64,000 bases of DNA from Fibrobacter sp. (GCA_012728995.1 JAAYEB010000166.1:1-64000), one strand, 5' to 3'; shown: positions 41,272 to 51,363, counted from the first letter of the stretch. Numbers and translations: made by a program. Notes: generated by a model from the letters alone, not told the origin.

Positions 41272-43710
41272 GTGCAAAAGAAACTGGATAAAGCAGCAAT
41301 CAGAACAGTTTTCGGTAATGTCTGGTTTTATGTTTTATTGTTATTTTTATTAACAATAATCGTTTTTGGACAGTTTATATTTTCGGACAAAATGCTTTTT
41401 GCCTCAGACCAGATTAATTCATTTGATGCAAGAGTGCTTTTAAAGACCTCCATTGAAAAATTTAAACAGTTTCCGTTCTGGTTTAGTTCCCGTTTAGGTG
41501 GTATGCCTTCTATTGATGCGATGTTTGGCGATGCTTTATATCCTCTATCATTAATTGTAAATCAAATTTTTTCGATACCACGGGCGATTGGTATGAAGAT
41601 GGTTTTGCATGTGTTTATGGCTGGAGTATTCTTTTTTCTTTTATTGAGAAAAGGGTTTGGAATGTCACCTTTTATCTCATTTGTTGGTGGCTGTTTTTAC
41701 ATGTTCAATCCGCAGTTTATTTCACATGTTTATCCTGGTCATGATGGCAAGATGTTTGTGATTGCATGGCTTCCATTTATTATCTGGCGACTGAAAATTC
41801 TCATGGACTTACCAAATATATTAAATGTTACACTGGTGAGTTTCGCAATAGGCATGATCATTTTAACGTCACATATTCAGATGACCTATTTTGTATTATG
41901 GGGAATGTTCTTTTATTGGATGTTATCTGTAATATTGGCAATTTATCAGCAAAAGAACAGAAAAAAAGCAATAAATATATCTATCGCATTTTGGGTATCG
42001 GTGTTTACTGGTTTAGCTATCGGGTTGATTCAGTTTCTTCCGTCATTTATGTATGTCAGAAATGCTTATTCTGTCAGAGGGGTGGAAAAGGGATTCGAGT
42101 TTGCTACTTCGTGGTCTTTACACTGGCCAGAGGTGTTTTCCTTATGGATACCTGAATTTGTAAACTCACTTGATTATTATTGGGGTCAGAACGCCTTTAA
42201 ACTGAACACTGAATATACCGGGGGAGTTGCTTTACTTTTAGCTGTGCTTGCAATAGTTTCACGTCCAAAACCATGGCGAATTTTCTGGGGTGCTTTCTCA
42301 ATTTTTGCATTATTATATTCATTGGGAGCACACACTCCGATTTTTCACATAGCTTATTATATAATACCTGGTGTAAATAAATTCAGGGCTGCCAGCATGT
42401 TAATGTTCTGGTTTTCATTTGGAGTAATAATTCTGGCAGTATTGTTTTTAAAGGATATAGTGAGTGGAAAACTTTCGAATCTGTCTGAAACTGACCAAAA
42501 AAAATGGACTAAAGGAATTTACATAGCACTTGGATGCTGTTTTCTGGTTACAATTTTATTTTCCATGAAGGGGTTTGTTGAGACAATTTTCGGGTCTGTA
42601 CTTATGCAAACAGGTAAAAACAGAGCATTTGAAGCTAACTTTTCTACAAACTTTGTGCCATTTCTTTGGTTGTGGCTGTTGTTTTGTTCTTCAGTACTAT
42701 TTTTGCTACTTGGGGTCATAAAAAATAAAATCCAGCCACAATTATTTGTTGCTGTAGTTTTCATTTTCGGAATGATAGATATAATCAGGGTCGATCTGTT
42801 TCAGAACAACAGAGTAAATAACGAAAGTGGGTATATAAAAGTTATTAATCCGTCTCCTTATTTCAGCAGTGATCCTGTACTTACAAAGCTCAGTGAAGAA
42901 ATGAATGAAGCTCCGTTTAGATGCTTTTCACTTCCCGGGTCGTTACCGAAAAATGGTGCAGGTATTCATAATCTTGAAGGTATTGACGGATTTCATGATA
43001 ACGAACTTAAATGGTACAATGAGTTCAGAGGAGGGAATCAAAGCAGCAATTATCTTAATTCATTAATAGATTTTGATGCAAACAGGCAGCCTTTTTTAAG
43101 CCCCGAGAAATTGTCTGAAGGGAATGCATTTCTCAATATTGCCAATGTAAAATATTTGCTGGTACGATCGGGAAGTGGATTGCAGGCAATAGAGAATAAA
43201 AATGCTATCGGAAGAATCTCATTTGTATCGGAATATGTAGTTTCAGATACACTGAATGCAATTGATGTACTTTCGAAAAGTGATCATGATTACCGAAATA
43301 CTATCTTGTTGTATGAAGAACCGGAAAACTTTAAAAAAATGGATAAACCGTTTGTTGGCAAAGAATTCTCTGTAAGTTGGGAAAAATACACTCCTAATTA
43401 CAGAAAAGTTAAAGTAAACATTCCATCAAATGGATTCTTACGAATAGCTGAAACTTATTATCCAGGTTGGAGAGTGAAAATTGATGGAGAAGATGTTTCT
43501 ATTTACCAGGCAGACGTAGCATGGATGGGGGTAGAAGTTTCTCCTGGTGAGCACGTTGTTGAAATGAGCATTAAGTCGATTTGTTTTGATAAAACATTAT
43601 GGGTATCGGGAACTCTAATTTTACTGATTGGTATATATTGGACTGGAATCGGATTTGTTGCATTAAAACGTAAACGTACTAAACCGGGAACCGGAACTGA
43701 TAAAACTTAA
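41272..43710 (+). CDS. YfhO-like multi-pass membrane protein
   Basis: The start is GTG at 41272 with GGGAGG upstream. The 812-residue protein has about 12 membrane helices in residues 20-500 and a soluble C-terminal part ending with one more helix. Features of the YfhO/GT-C-type family are seen: FASDQINSFDARVLLKTSIEKF after the first helix, FWFSSRLGGMPSIDAM, the YPGHDGKMFVIAWLPFI segment, and the late FLRIAETYYPGWRVKIDGEDV, VEVSPGEHVVEM. YfhO proteins act in polymer glycosylation or teichoic-acid modification in Firmicutes; in diderms the role is unknown. It precedes a convergent flippase-like gene. Confidence 0.82.
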   Translation: MQKKLDKAAIRTVFGNVWFYVLLLFLLTIIVFGQFIFSDKMLFASDQINSFDARVLLKTSIEKFKQFPFWFSSRLGGMPSIDAMFGDALYPLSLIVNQIFSIPRAIGMKMVLHVFMAGVFFFLLLRKGFGMSPFISFVGGCFYMFNPQFISHVYPGHDGKMFVIAWLPFIIWRLKILMDLPNILNVTLVSFAIGMIILTSHIQMTYFVLWGMFFYWMLSVILAIYQQKNRKKAINISIAFWVSVFTGLAIGLIQFLPSFMYVRNAYSVRGVEKGFEFATSWSLHWPEVFSLWIPEFVNSLDYYWGQNAFKLNTEYTGGVALLLAVLAIVSRPKPWRIFWGAFSIFALLYSLGAHTPIFHIAYYIIPGVNKFRAASMLMFWFSFGVIILAVLFLKDIVSGKLSNLSETDQKKWTKGIYIALGCCFLVTILFSMKGFVETIFGSVLMQTGKNRAFEANFSTNFVPFLWLWLLFCSSVLFLLLGVIKNKIQPQLFVAVVFIFGMIDIIRVDLFQNNRVNNESGYIKVINPSPYFSSDPVLTKLSEEMNEAPFRCFSLPGSLPKNGAGIHNLEGIDGFHDNELKWYNEFRGGNQSSNYLNSLIDFDANRQPFLSPEKLSEGNAFLNIANVKYLLVRSGSGLQAIENKNAIGRISFVSEYVVSDTLNAIDVLSKSDHDYRNTILLYEEPENFKKMDKPFVGKEFSVSWEKYTPNYRKVKVNIPSNGFLRIAETYYPGWRVKIDGEDVSIYQADVAWMGVEVSPGEHVVEMSIKSICFDKTLWVSGTLILLIGIYWTGIGFVALKRKRTKPGTGTDKT

Positions 43711-43756
43711 TAAAACAAGAATCTTTTTTGGGATGATGCGTTTCGGCTGAAATGTT

Positions 43757-43788
43757 AACAGTACTTGTTTTGAATAACAGGTACTGTT
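43757..43788. terminator. Hairpin between convergent genes, possible two-way terminator
   Basis: AACAGTACTTGTT (43757-43769) pairs with AACAGGTACTGTT (43776-43788) with one G-T pair. The 3' flanks are AT-rich but without a clean T-run, so termination strength is uncertain. Confidence 0.5.
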
Positions 43789-43889
43789 TAAATAAGCAGA
43801 GTTTTTATTTTATCGATTTTTATTTATCTTTTTCATGTATAATTGTAACCTCTCGATTTCAAGACAAGGGTATACTCAGAGTGTCTGTC

Positions 43890-44888
43890 TTAATTTTTTA
43901 GATCAGCCGTTACCTGTTCTCTGCTCTTTTTTTTAACAAATCCATATAGTATCGGAACAGCACCGATCAGCTTGATAAAGATGGATAAATTACTAATAAT
44001 AATATAAATACCCAGTTCTTCATTAGATAAACCGATATGTTTAAACATAAGTGCAACCAGAGTTTCCCTTACCCCTATACCATTGGGTGTGAAAGGTTGG
44101 ATCATACTCACCAGTTCTATAAGTGGAATAAAGGCCATGCATTCAGCAATATATTTTGCGTCGGTTATTCCAAATATGACGAAGATTATTCCGGCCAGTA
44201 AAAAAAACTGCATTAGTGATGTTAATACTAATACAAGTGAAAGCTCCTTAATTTTGGTTCGATATTGATAAATTCCTTCTTTTAAATTTCCCAGCCAGTG
44301 GATAATCTTGTTGTGTTTATACGAATGCATAAGTCTGCCGACAGGACGGGTGAAACGTTTGGTGAAAGAGATCGTTACAAGAAAGGTAATCAGGATAAAA
44401 AGCAGTATTAAAATTTGTGTAACAAAATCAGGTAAACCGGATTTAGAAATAATTAATAAGCCTGAGAAAGATACGATAAAAGAGATAATTGTGGTTGTAA
44501 TTTTACATATCCATGCTGCGCTCCAGCTTATTATTGACCCTGTTTCTTTTGTAACAAACAGGGTCCTGACTACTTCTTGAGCCGAGCCATTTGGAAGTAC
44601 CAGGGAATAAAAATGAGAACTGAAATGATATGACATTGAGCGTAAAAAAGAGAGTTTTTTACTAAACGCGTGCAGAAGTACCCACCAGCGTGTACCTTGC
44701 AGAAAAGTTACAATAAGATTTGCAGTCAAAAATACAGGAATAGTCCACCATTCAACCTTTTTTATTGCAGGAAGGAGCTCTGAAATTTCTATCTGTTTAA
44801 AAATCCAGATAAATGGTATAATCAGGACTGCAATTCTAAGCAGATGGAAAGCAAGTTTTTTATATCGGTAAATCATAGTATATTTCAT
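43890..44888 (-). CDS. Lysylphosphatidylglycerol synthase TM-region / UPF0104-type flippase-like protein
   Basis: The 332-residue protein has about eight membrane helices and the conserved pattern of this family: LQGTRWWVLL after helix 2, then SYHFSSHFYSLVLPNGSAQEVVRTLFV, and a late FTPNGIGVRETLVALMF. It corresponds to the flippase half of MprF or to AglD-type proteins; the synthase half is absent. A role in lipid or lipid-linked sugar movement is likely. It converges on the YfhO-like gene and is divergent from the phasin-like gene, about 150 bases away. Confidence 0.88.
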   Translation of the reverse strand: MKYTMIYRYKKLAFHLLRIAVLIIPFIWIFKQIEISELLPAIKKVEWWTIPVFLTANLIVTFLQGTRWWVLLHAFSKKLSFLRSMSYHFSSHFYSLVLPNGSAQEVVRTLFVTKETGSIISWSAAWICKITTTIISFIVSFSGLLIISKSGLPDFVTQILILLFILITFLVTISFTKRFTRPVGRLMHSYKHNKIIHWLGNLKEGIYQYRTKIKELSLVLVLTSLMQFFLLAGIIFVIFGITDAKYIAECMAFIPLIELVSMIQPFTPNGIGVRETLVALMFKHIGLSNEELGIYIIISNLSIFIKLIGAVPILYGFVKKKSREQVTADLKN

Positions 44889-45035
44889 CTAAAATACGTT
44901 CAGATTACTGTTTTCGAAATATTAAAAAAATTATTTTGGTCTTATATGGAATATGAAAATAATTCAATGGTATCAGACGCATTATTTTTTACATCAGAAA
45001 AACCATCAGATAACGTTAAAAGAACAGGAGGCAGT

Positions 45036-45332
45036 ATGTTAGAAATGTTCAAAAAAACTCTATATGCGACAGTCGGATTGGCTGTAATGACCAGAGAAAA
45101 GGTAGAGGAATTTGGTGAAAAAATCTCGCGGGAAATGAAAATGTCTGAAACAGAAGGCAGAACATTTATAGATGAACTGGTAAAGAGATCTGAGGAAACA
45201 AAAGTAGCTATGGATAAGCTGATTTCTGAGCGTATTGAAGCCATTTTGAAAAAATTGGATATTCCTTCACGCAAAGAGTTCGCAGATCTGGATATAAGGG
45301 TAAGGAAACTGGAAACAGCGGAAAAAAAGTGA
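45036..45332 (+). CDS. Phasin-like small coiled-coil protein
   Basis: ATG at 45036 follows AGGAGG; the frame is open further upstream but without conservation. The 98-residue protein begins with a short hydrophobic helix (FKKTLYATVGLAVMTREKVEEFG) and continues as a charged coiled coil (RTFIDELVKRSEETKVAMDKLISERIEA is its middle), ending in a helix RKEFADLDIRVRKLETAEKK. This is the pattern of phasin/poly(hydroxyalkanoate) granule-associated proteins. No polyhydroxyalkanoate synthase is nearby, so granule binding is not implied. Its stop overlaps the GTG start of the UbiB-like gene. Confidence 0.7.
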   Translation: MLEMFKKTLYATVGLAVMTREKVEEFGEKISREMKMSETEGRTFIDELVKRSEETKVAMDKLISERIEAILKKLDIPSRKEFADLDIRVRKLETAEKK

Positions 45333-47017
45333 AGGGAACAGGGTACAAAAAGAAAAGTTATTATCGCCATATTAGCAGATATGGTGAGATAATTTCTGTT
45401 CTGGTAAAATACGGATTCGGTGATCTGCTCTCAAGGATCAATCTTGAGAAATATTTGAGTTTTGGAAATAAAGTTTTTAAAATACGTCGTAAAAAAAAGA
45501 TCGAAGAGATATCACGCTGGGATAGAATTCGTTTTGCAATTGAAGAATTGGGACCGGCATTTATAAAACTTGGTCAATTTGCCAGTAACAGGCCAGACAT
45601 ATTACCAGCTGGTTTAATTGAATCTCTGGAAAGACTTCAGGATTCCGTTGTTCCATTTTCTGGTGATGAAGCGGTTGGGATAATTGAAAAGGAGTTTGGT
45701 TTACCGGTTGAAAAAATGTTTCACAGGTTTTGTAAGGAGCCATTTGCATCAGCTTCAATTGCACAGGTCCATCGTGCAGAATTAATGAATGGTAAGGAGG
45801 TTGCAGTAAAGGTTCAGCGACCTCGTATAGAGTCAATCATTGCTATTGATCTTGAAATAATGTATCATCTTGCTTCTCTTATCGAAAAGCATATCCACGC
45901 CGCAGAAATATATAACTTAACCCAATTGGTTGAAGAGTTTGCTGGTGCAGTTCAGAAAGAGCTCGATTTTACAATCGAGGCACTGCATATAGAGCACTTT
46001 ATAAATAATTTTAGTGATGATAAAACGGTTTTTATTCCTGAAGTCTATCATAACTACAGCAGCAGGAAAGTGATAACGACTGATTTTGTAATAGGAATTA
46101 AGGTTAGTAATGTTAAAGGGTTACTTGAAGCAGGGCTTAATCCTAAACTGGTTGCTTCCAGAGGTGCTGACATTATTCTAAAACAGATTTTTTTCTTTGG
46201 TTTTTTTCATGCAGATCCTCACCCGGGTAACATTCTGGTTAAAGAGGATAACATTATCTGCTTTCTTGATCTGGGAATGACTGGGATTATTACGCCAACT
46301 TCAAGGGAAAAGCTTAGTCTGATAATTTTAGGTATTGTAGAAAAGAATCCACGTAAAATTGTCAAGGTACTTTATACAATGTCTGATATCCAGAAAGAGA
46401 ACAGGGAAGATCTTGAGTATGAGATTGCTGAACTGATTCAGGAATATAGTTCACGGTCTCTGCGAAATATTAACATTGGAGACGTTCTTCATCGGCTTTC
46501 CAGGATACTGTCAGTGCATCAGTTAAGGGTAATTCCGGGCTTTTATCTGCTTGTTAAAGCACTGGTAACAATTGAGGGAATTGGTTACAGATTAGATCCT
46601 CAATTCGACTTTATGGCACATTTAAAACCATTTGCTTCCCGTTTGATACGTGAACAGCTTAGTCCGATTCATCTGGCGGATCTGGGTTATGGTTCGCTCA
46701 TAGATTTATTTTATTTTGCAAGAGATTTTCCTTCTGAAGCAATGGATGTTTTTCAACTCGCTAAATCCGGCAAAATGAAATTTGTGTTTGAGCATCAAGG
46801 GTTGGAACCTGTTATGAGAAGGTTTGATAAATTTGTCAATAGAATTGTTTTTGGTCTGGTATTAGCATCACTTATAATTGGTTCATCTATTGTTGTTTTA
46901 TCAGATATGCCACCCAGATTATACGGGCTGCCGGTGATTGGTATAGCAGGTTTTATAGCAGCGGCTATTATGGGTTTTTGGCTTCTTATATCTATTCTTC
47001 ATCATGAAAAGATGTAA
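45329..47017 (+). CDS. UbiB/ABC1/AarF-family atypical kinase
   Basis: The 562-residue protein (GTG start overlapping the previous stop) has the KxGQ motif in FIKLGQFASNRPDILP, the Ala-rich nucleotide loop FASASIAQVHRA, the lysine strand KEVAVKVQRP, catalytic FHADPHPGN and metal-binding FLDLGMTG. Two membrane helices close the protein (about 510-555). UbiB proteins have ATPase activity and are needed for ubiquinone or other isoprenoid-lipid handling. No ubiquinone or menaquinone genes lie here. Coupling to the phasin-like gene suggests a membrane- or lipid-surface partner. Confidence 0.93.
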   Translation: MKGTGYKKKSYYRHISRYGEIISVLVKYGFGDLLSRINLEKYLSFGNKVFKIRRKKKIEEISRWDRIRFAIEELGPAFIKLGQFASNRPDILPAGLIESLERLQDSVVPFSGDEAVGIIEKEFGLPVEKMFHRFCKEPFASASIAQVHRAELMNGKEVAVKVQRPRIESIIAIDLEIMYHLASLIEKHIHAAEIYNLTQLVEEFAGAVQKELDFTIEALHIEHFINNFSDDKTVFIPEVYHNYSSRKVITTDFVIGIKVSNVKGLLEAGLNPKLVASRGADIILKQIFFFGFFHADPHPGNILVKEDNIICFLDLGMTGIITPTSREKLSLIILGIVEKNPRKIVKVLYTMSDIQKENREDLEYEIAELIQEYSSRSLRNINIGDVLHRLSRILSVHQLRVIPGFYLLVKALVTIEGIGYRLDPQFDFMAHLKPFASRLIREQLSPIHLADLGYGSLIDLFYFARDFPSEAMDVFQLAKSGKMKFVFEHQGLEPVMRRFDKFVNRIVFGLVLASLIIGSSIVVLSDMPPRLYGLPVIGIAGFIAAAIMGFWLLISILHHEKM

Positions 47018-47190
47018 GTTTTGCATAAACTGCAAAAACTCTTTGTACATACAGATACATTCTTCTATTTTGACTATTTTAAAGTATATCGAATAAAACG
47101 GATCGTACAAATCTGGAGTATACTATAATTTTTAATTTTTTTATAACACTTCATAAAAGCATTTTTGATCCGGCTTTTTATAGAATCGTA

Positions 47191-47976
47191 ATGATTCTTC
47201 CCAAAAAAAGAGTCGTTATTTATCTCATTGAGCTGCTTTTATTCACAAGTCTTTTGTCTGGATTAGCTCAAACATTCTATATCACACATCCTGAAAGAGG
47301 AATATCTGGTTATCTTGAAGCTGCATTATCGGGTATTGAAATTAAAAGCGGAGTGCTTCATTCAGAAAAAAAACTGCCATATGCTATCCCTTCATATGTA
47401 GTTACACCATTATTGAACTCCTTGTTTGGGGTACCGGTTATTTTTAGTGAAAATATTGATTCAATTTTAATTATAGATACAACCAGATTCCAGGATCACA
47501 AGTATAAAATACCAGTTATAATCGTTAAATCCGATCATGTCAGATTTATTTTGAACAAAAGAACTGATGTCAGTATTCCATACAGGAACCTGCTTTTAAA
47601 TAAGGACAATCTGGTTTTTAATGCAGAAAATATAAGAGATTTCCTTTTAGCTAATTTTGTAAGTATTTTTTTGTGTTGTTTATTCTTCAATAATTTTCAG
47701 AATCTTTTTTTAATACTGTTCAGTATATTTTTTTTGGCAATAGCAGCATTTATTTTCAGAATTGAGAAGGAACGGAAATACCTGGATTATTTCAAGATTG
47801 CTTGTTTTGCAGTATCTCCTATATGTGTAGGGATAGTATTGATTGCATTATCTGGAGTTAAAATCGCATGGATATGGCATATTCTGATCTTTTTTTCTAC
47901 TATAGTAATGTTTAGAGCTATTGTTGCATCGGGAACAAATAATACAACCAAGAGAGAGTCAGAGGACAACTTATGA
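47191..47976 (+). CDS. DUF1189-like membrane protein
   Basis: The 261-residue protein has one N-terminal membrane helix (9-28), an extracytoplasmic region (30-150) and three or four further helices (about 152-250). The order, with YVVTPLLNSLFG, SILIIDTTRF and a cluster of C-terminal helices, resembles DUF1189 proteins, which are linked to envelope stress and maltodextrin sensing in Firmicutes. Assignment is by architecture and weak similarity. The end overlaps the next gene by 4 bases (ATGA). Confidence 0.55.
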   Translation: MILPKKRVVIYLIELLLFTSLLSGLAQTFYITHPERGISGYLEAALSGIEIKSGVLHSEKKLPYAIPSYVVTPLLNSLFGVPVIFSENIDSILIIDTTRFQDHKYKIPVIIVKSDHVRFILNKRTDVSIPYRNLLLNKDNLVFNAENIRDFLLANFVSIFLCCLFFNNFQNLFLILFSIFFLAIAAFIFRIEKERKYLDYFKIACFAVSPICVGIVLIALSGVKIAWIWHILIFFSTIVMFRAIVASGTNNTTKRESEDNL

Positions 47977-48851
47977 TATTGAGTATTGAACAGAAAAAAG
48001 GTGATCCGCTTTATTTATATGGAAAGATTACAGTTTATGCTAAAATTGATATAGATCCATCAGAACTCATTTCAGTTAAACATCCTGTTGCTTCAATGGT
48101 TCATAACAATCTTCTTGTTGCTCAGGGAAATTTTAAAGATCAAAGCAGCTTACGAGACTTTCTCAAATCGGAAATGGGTGTTTCCATGGAAGAGGGGTTG
48201 GAAGAAGGATTGGCAGACTTACTAGAAAAAATGGATGGACTAGAAGGTGCTTTGGACCCTCAGAAACTGAAAGACCGACTTGAAAACTTAAGTGAATTTG
48301 AAGAATTTATTCCTACACCAGCTAAAATCGTTCCCTTCCATACTGAAGAAGAAATTTTGAGTCAGGAGGGAGATGTCTATTATACAGGAGTTTTTAAAAA
48401 TATTGGTAATGCAGTACTAAGCGTTAACGCGATACCTATTCTGTATCAGGCTCGATTTAAAGAACAGGAAATTCAGAAAGTTCGAAATGAAATTGAGTTA
48501 TTGATTTCACAAATTGAAAGAAATGAAACTGTAATAGAAACATTTAAAACTCCTGGTATTGATATTGAAGAAAAGCTGGTTAGAAATTTTATCCCGAACA
48601 TGCTTTACTCGCGTATGGAACCGAAATCATTTCAAAAAACTACACAACAGTTTCGTTCTTTTATGAGTGGTTATAAATTTATGGATGATGTAGATTCGAT
48701 TATAGCTATTATCAGCAATAATCATGAAATGTCTTCAGATGATTATAAACTATTGGAATTATACGCAAAAAAAATTGCATCTGTTAAAAATGAAGATTTT
48801 GGTGCTGCTGAAAATTACAATCGCGAGATTCAAAAACATAAAAAACACTAA
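47973..48851 (+). CDS. Unknown protein with UVR-like C-terminal motif
   Basis: The 292-residue soluble protein is not recognised as a whole. Residues 1-60 and 100-160 look like beta-rich segments (GKITVYAKIDIDPSELISV, VYYTGVFKNIGNAVLSVNAIPI). An acidic helical stretch lies between them (MEEGLEEGLADLLEKMDGLEGAL). A C-terminal helical part ends with YAKKIASVKNEDFGAAENYN, which resembles the UVR motif of UvrB and McsA (two helices around E-D-F-x-x-A). It is translationally coupled to the DUF1189-like gene. No function is proposed. Confidence 0.55.
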   Translation: MILSIEQKKGDPLYLYGKITVYAKIDIDPSELISVKHPVASMVHNNLLVAQGNFKDQSSLRDFLKSEMGVSMEEGLEEGLADLLEKMDGLEGALDPQKLKDRLENLSEFEEFIPTPAKIVPFHTEEEILSQEGDVYYTGVFKNIGNAVLSVNAIPILYQARFKEQEIQKVRNEIELLISQIERNETVIETFKTPGIDIEEKLVRNFIPNMLYSRMEPKSFQKTTQQFRSFMSGYKFMDDVDSIIAIISNNHEMSSDDYKLLELYAKKIASVKNEDFGAAENYNREIQKHKKH

Positions 48852-48926
48852 TACCGGATTTTTTGTAGATATGGTATATTTTTCTATATTATCGGTATTA
48901 TTTACAAGAATTACTTTCTAAGTATT

Positions 48927-49652
48927 GTGATAAAAAATCCTAATGATATTGTCGATTGTCTGGTAACAGATTTCCTTGATGTGTTGAGGGAAAATCTTAT
49001 CAGTGTTATAATGCATGGGTGTGCTGTTTCACATGAGTTTGTTCCGGGAAAGTCCATAATTTCTATTTCGGTGATATTATCTGATTTGTCTGTTGAGATA
49101 GTTCAAAAATGCGTCCCTGTGCAGACATATTGGAAAAAAAAAGGTGTTATTGTATCTTTTTATTTTACACCTGAGTTATTGAGGAAATTACAATATACTC
49201 ATCCTGTTGAGCTGTTAAACATTAAAAATAACTATAGGGTGTTGTATGGTGATGATCTTTTCAGCAAAATGGAATTACAGAAAAATTTTATTATTTTACA
49301 GTGTGATCGGGAACTTAAATCTGTTTCGATGAGTTTAAGATCCGATTTCATCAATATATTCAGAAAAGAAAAAAAGATAAAATCTGTTTTAATGACACTG
49401 TTTCCCCGATTGCTTCCTCTTTTTTGTGCTATCCTTATTACAGTGGACAGGAAAATGTGCAGAAGTGAATCAGAAATTATTTCTGGTATTGAGGATCTTT
49501 GTGGTTTGGGGATATCTGCATTATCAGATCTTTTTTATGATAATCAAAGATTTAAAAACCAGAACCTAAATTTACTAATTCGTTTTGTTGAAGCGATAGA
49601 TAAAATTGAATGTTTTGTTAATCAAATTAGAGAAAATCAGACAGAAAGTTAA
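48927..49652 (+). CDS. Nucleotidyltransferase-fold protein, probably inactive
   Basis: The 241-residue protein (GTG start at 48927) resembles MNT-type nucleotidyltransferases followed by a helical domain. The segment NLISVIMHGCAVSHEFVPGKSIISISVIL lines up with L-Y-G-S-A-x-G-x-F-x-P-G-x-S-D-I-N-x-x-V-x-L. The G-S is G-C and the catalytic D-x-N/D is replaced by I-S-I. Downstream, FYFTPELLRKLQYTHPVELLNI and RVLYGDDLF match the same group. Catalysis is therefore unlikely. It lies 14 bases ahead of the hybrid histidine kinase gene. Confidence 0.6.
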   Translation: MIKNPNDIVDCLVTDFLDVLRENLISVIMHGCAVSHEFVPGKSIISISVILSDLSVEIVQKCVPVQTYWKKKGVIVSFYFTPELLRKLQYTHPVELLNIKNNYRVLYGDDLFSKMELQKNFIILQCDRELKSVSMSLRSDFINIFRKEKKIKSVLMTLFPRLLPLFCAILITVDRKMCRSESEIISGIEDLCGLGISALSDLFYDNQRFKNQNLNLLIRFVEAIDKIECFVNQIRENQTES

Positions 49653-49666
49653 TGAACAAATAAATT

Positions 49667-51328
49667 ATGCATCATGATGTATTACTTCTATCTCGTATTA
49701 TCGAATACATTCCTGTTGGTATTGTCGTGATTAAAGCCGACTGTACTGTTTATTATGCAAACCTTTTGGCGGAACAGTTATTTAATTGTGCCAGAAACCA
49801 ACTATATGGGAAAACTCTTGATCATTGTGTCTCCGGCTTTAATATTCATCTGTCATGGGGAGATATCCTTGAAAGAATTTTTAAAGGAGAACTTAATGAA
49901 GTCAGTGTCATTCTTGAACCAGTAGACAGAGATGTGTTGATATGTAAACTGGATGTCTTTTATGTGGGAGGTGATGAAAATCAACAGAATACCACAATCG
50001 CCCTAATGTTCAGAGATATTACTCAGGAAGAGCATATTGCTGAACAGATCGAGAAAAAAAATCTTGAAATGGCTAAAATGAACTCTGAGCTTATCCGATC
50101 CAATGCAGAGTTAAAAAAAGTTTCTGAAATGAAATCAAATTTCCTCAGTATCGCTTCTCATGAACTAAAAACGCCGCTTACCTCAATTAAGGGGTACTCT
50201 GATATTATTATTGATAACATGAAGGATAAAATTGACAGTGGCGTATTCAGAATGATAGAGAGTATAAACCGGGCTGCTGATCGTCTTCATAAAGTTGTGA
50301 ACAGCATTCTGGATGTAACACGAATTGAACAAAAGAGATTGAGACTTAAACCGGAAATGCTCGATCTAAAATCTGTGGCAATGGATTGTCTGGATGAACT
50401 TTCACAGTTTTATATAAAACGAGGAATAAAATTCCGTTGTGATTTCAATGATAATATGCCACTGTTTTATGGTGATAAAATGAGAATGCAGCAGATGTTT
50501 ACAAATCTGTTCAGTAACGCAATAAAATATTCACCGGATAATTCTTTTATTGATGTAGTACTTTTTCCGGAAAATGAGGACAGAATACATCTGGTTGTTA
50601 AAGATTATGGAATCGGTATTGATAAAAGTGAACAGAAAAATATCTTTGATGCTTTTTATGAAATCGGAAGTGCTTATCGTCACAGTACTGATTATACAAA
50701 ATTTATGGGTGGGGGAAGCGGACTCGGCTTATCAATTGTTAAAGGCGTGATAGAACGGCATGGCGGGCGTATATGGGTCGAAAGTGATGGCGCCAAGGAA
50801 AATGAGTTTACAGGGAGTGAATTCCATGTTGTATTGCCAGTGCAGTCTGAAATCAGTTGGGATGATGACGAAACCAAGGCATTGATAATTGAAAGAGTGG
50901 AAGATAACGAAATAATGGATACCAATGAACAGACTGATTTAAAACCAACTATTTTATTTATTGATAGTGATAAGGAGGCTATCGAAATTGCACGTATGGT
51001 TCTGGAAATCGCTTTTGACATTATTGTAGCAGAAACCGGAGAAACCGGTTTGACCCTTGCATTTGAACATAAACCATCTGTAATACTTATGGATTCATAT
51101 TTGCCCGGTTTGGATGGATACAGAATCTGCCGGATCTTAAGATCTCAGGAAGAAACCCGTGATGTACCGATTGCATTCTTTTCGGCTGGTACTCAAAATG
51201 ATGAAATACAAAAATGTTTTGCAAGTGGTGCTGATGATTTTATTGTTAAACCATTCAGTGGCAGAGAACTGGTTGACAAAATCTGGCGGCTTTTAATGAA
51301 GAAAAAAGAGGAAGAAACCTTTAAATAA
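49667..51328 (+). CDS. Hybrid histidine kinase (PAS - HisKA - HATPase - receiver)
   Basis: The 553-residue cytoplasmic protein has a PAS domain (about 8-125: IIEYIPVGIVVIKADCTVYYAN), a short coiled coil, HisKA with H165 in SHELKTPLTSIKGY, and a HATPase domain with TNLFSNAIKYS, DYGIGIDKSEQ and GGSGLGLSIVKG. A C-terminal receiver (about 430-550) carries phosphoacceptor D476 in VILMDSYLPGLDG. No membrane helix is present, so it senses a cytoplasmic or protein signal. It is the last gene of a run starting at the DUF1189-like gene. Its phosphotransfer targets are unknown, but receiver-ATPase fusions in this window are candidates. Confidence 0.95.
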   Translation: MHHDVLLLSRIIEYIPVGIVVIKADCTVYYANLLAEQLFNCARNQLYGKTLDHCVSGFNIHLSWGDILERIFKGELNEVSVILEPVDRDVLICKLDVFYVGGDENQQNTTIALMFRDITQEEHIAEQIEKKNLEMAKMNSELIRSNAELKKVSEMKSNFLSIASHELKTPLTSIKGYSDIIIDNMKDKIDSGVFRMIESINRAADRLHKVVNSILDVTRIEQKRLRLKPEMLDLKSVAMDCLDELSQFYIKRGIKFRCDFNDNMPLFYGDKMRMQQMFTNLFSNAIKYSPDNSFIDVVLFPENEDRIHLVVKDYGIGIDKSEQKNIFDAFYEIGSAYRHSTDYTKFMGGGSGLGLSIVKGVIERHGGRIWVESDGAKENEFTGSEFHVVLPVQSEISWDDDETKALIIERVEDNEIMDTNEQTDLKPTILFIDSDKEAIEIARMVLEIAFDIIVAETGETGLTLAFEHKPSVILMDSYLPGLDGYRICRILRSQEETRDVPIAFFSAGTQNDEIQKCFASGADDFIVKPFSGRELVDKIWRLLMKKKEEETFK

Positions 51329-51363
51329 CATGGACTATTATTATACGATTAGTGTCTCTCTTT

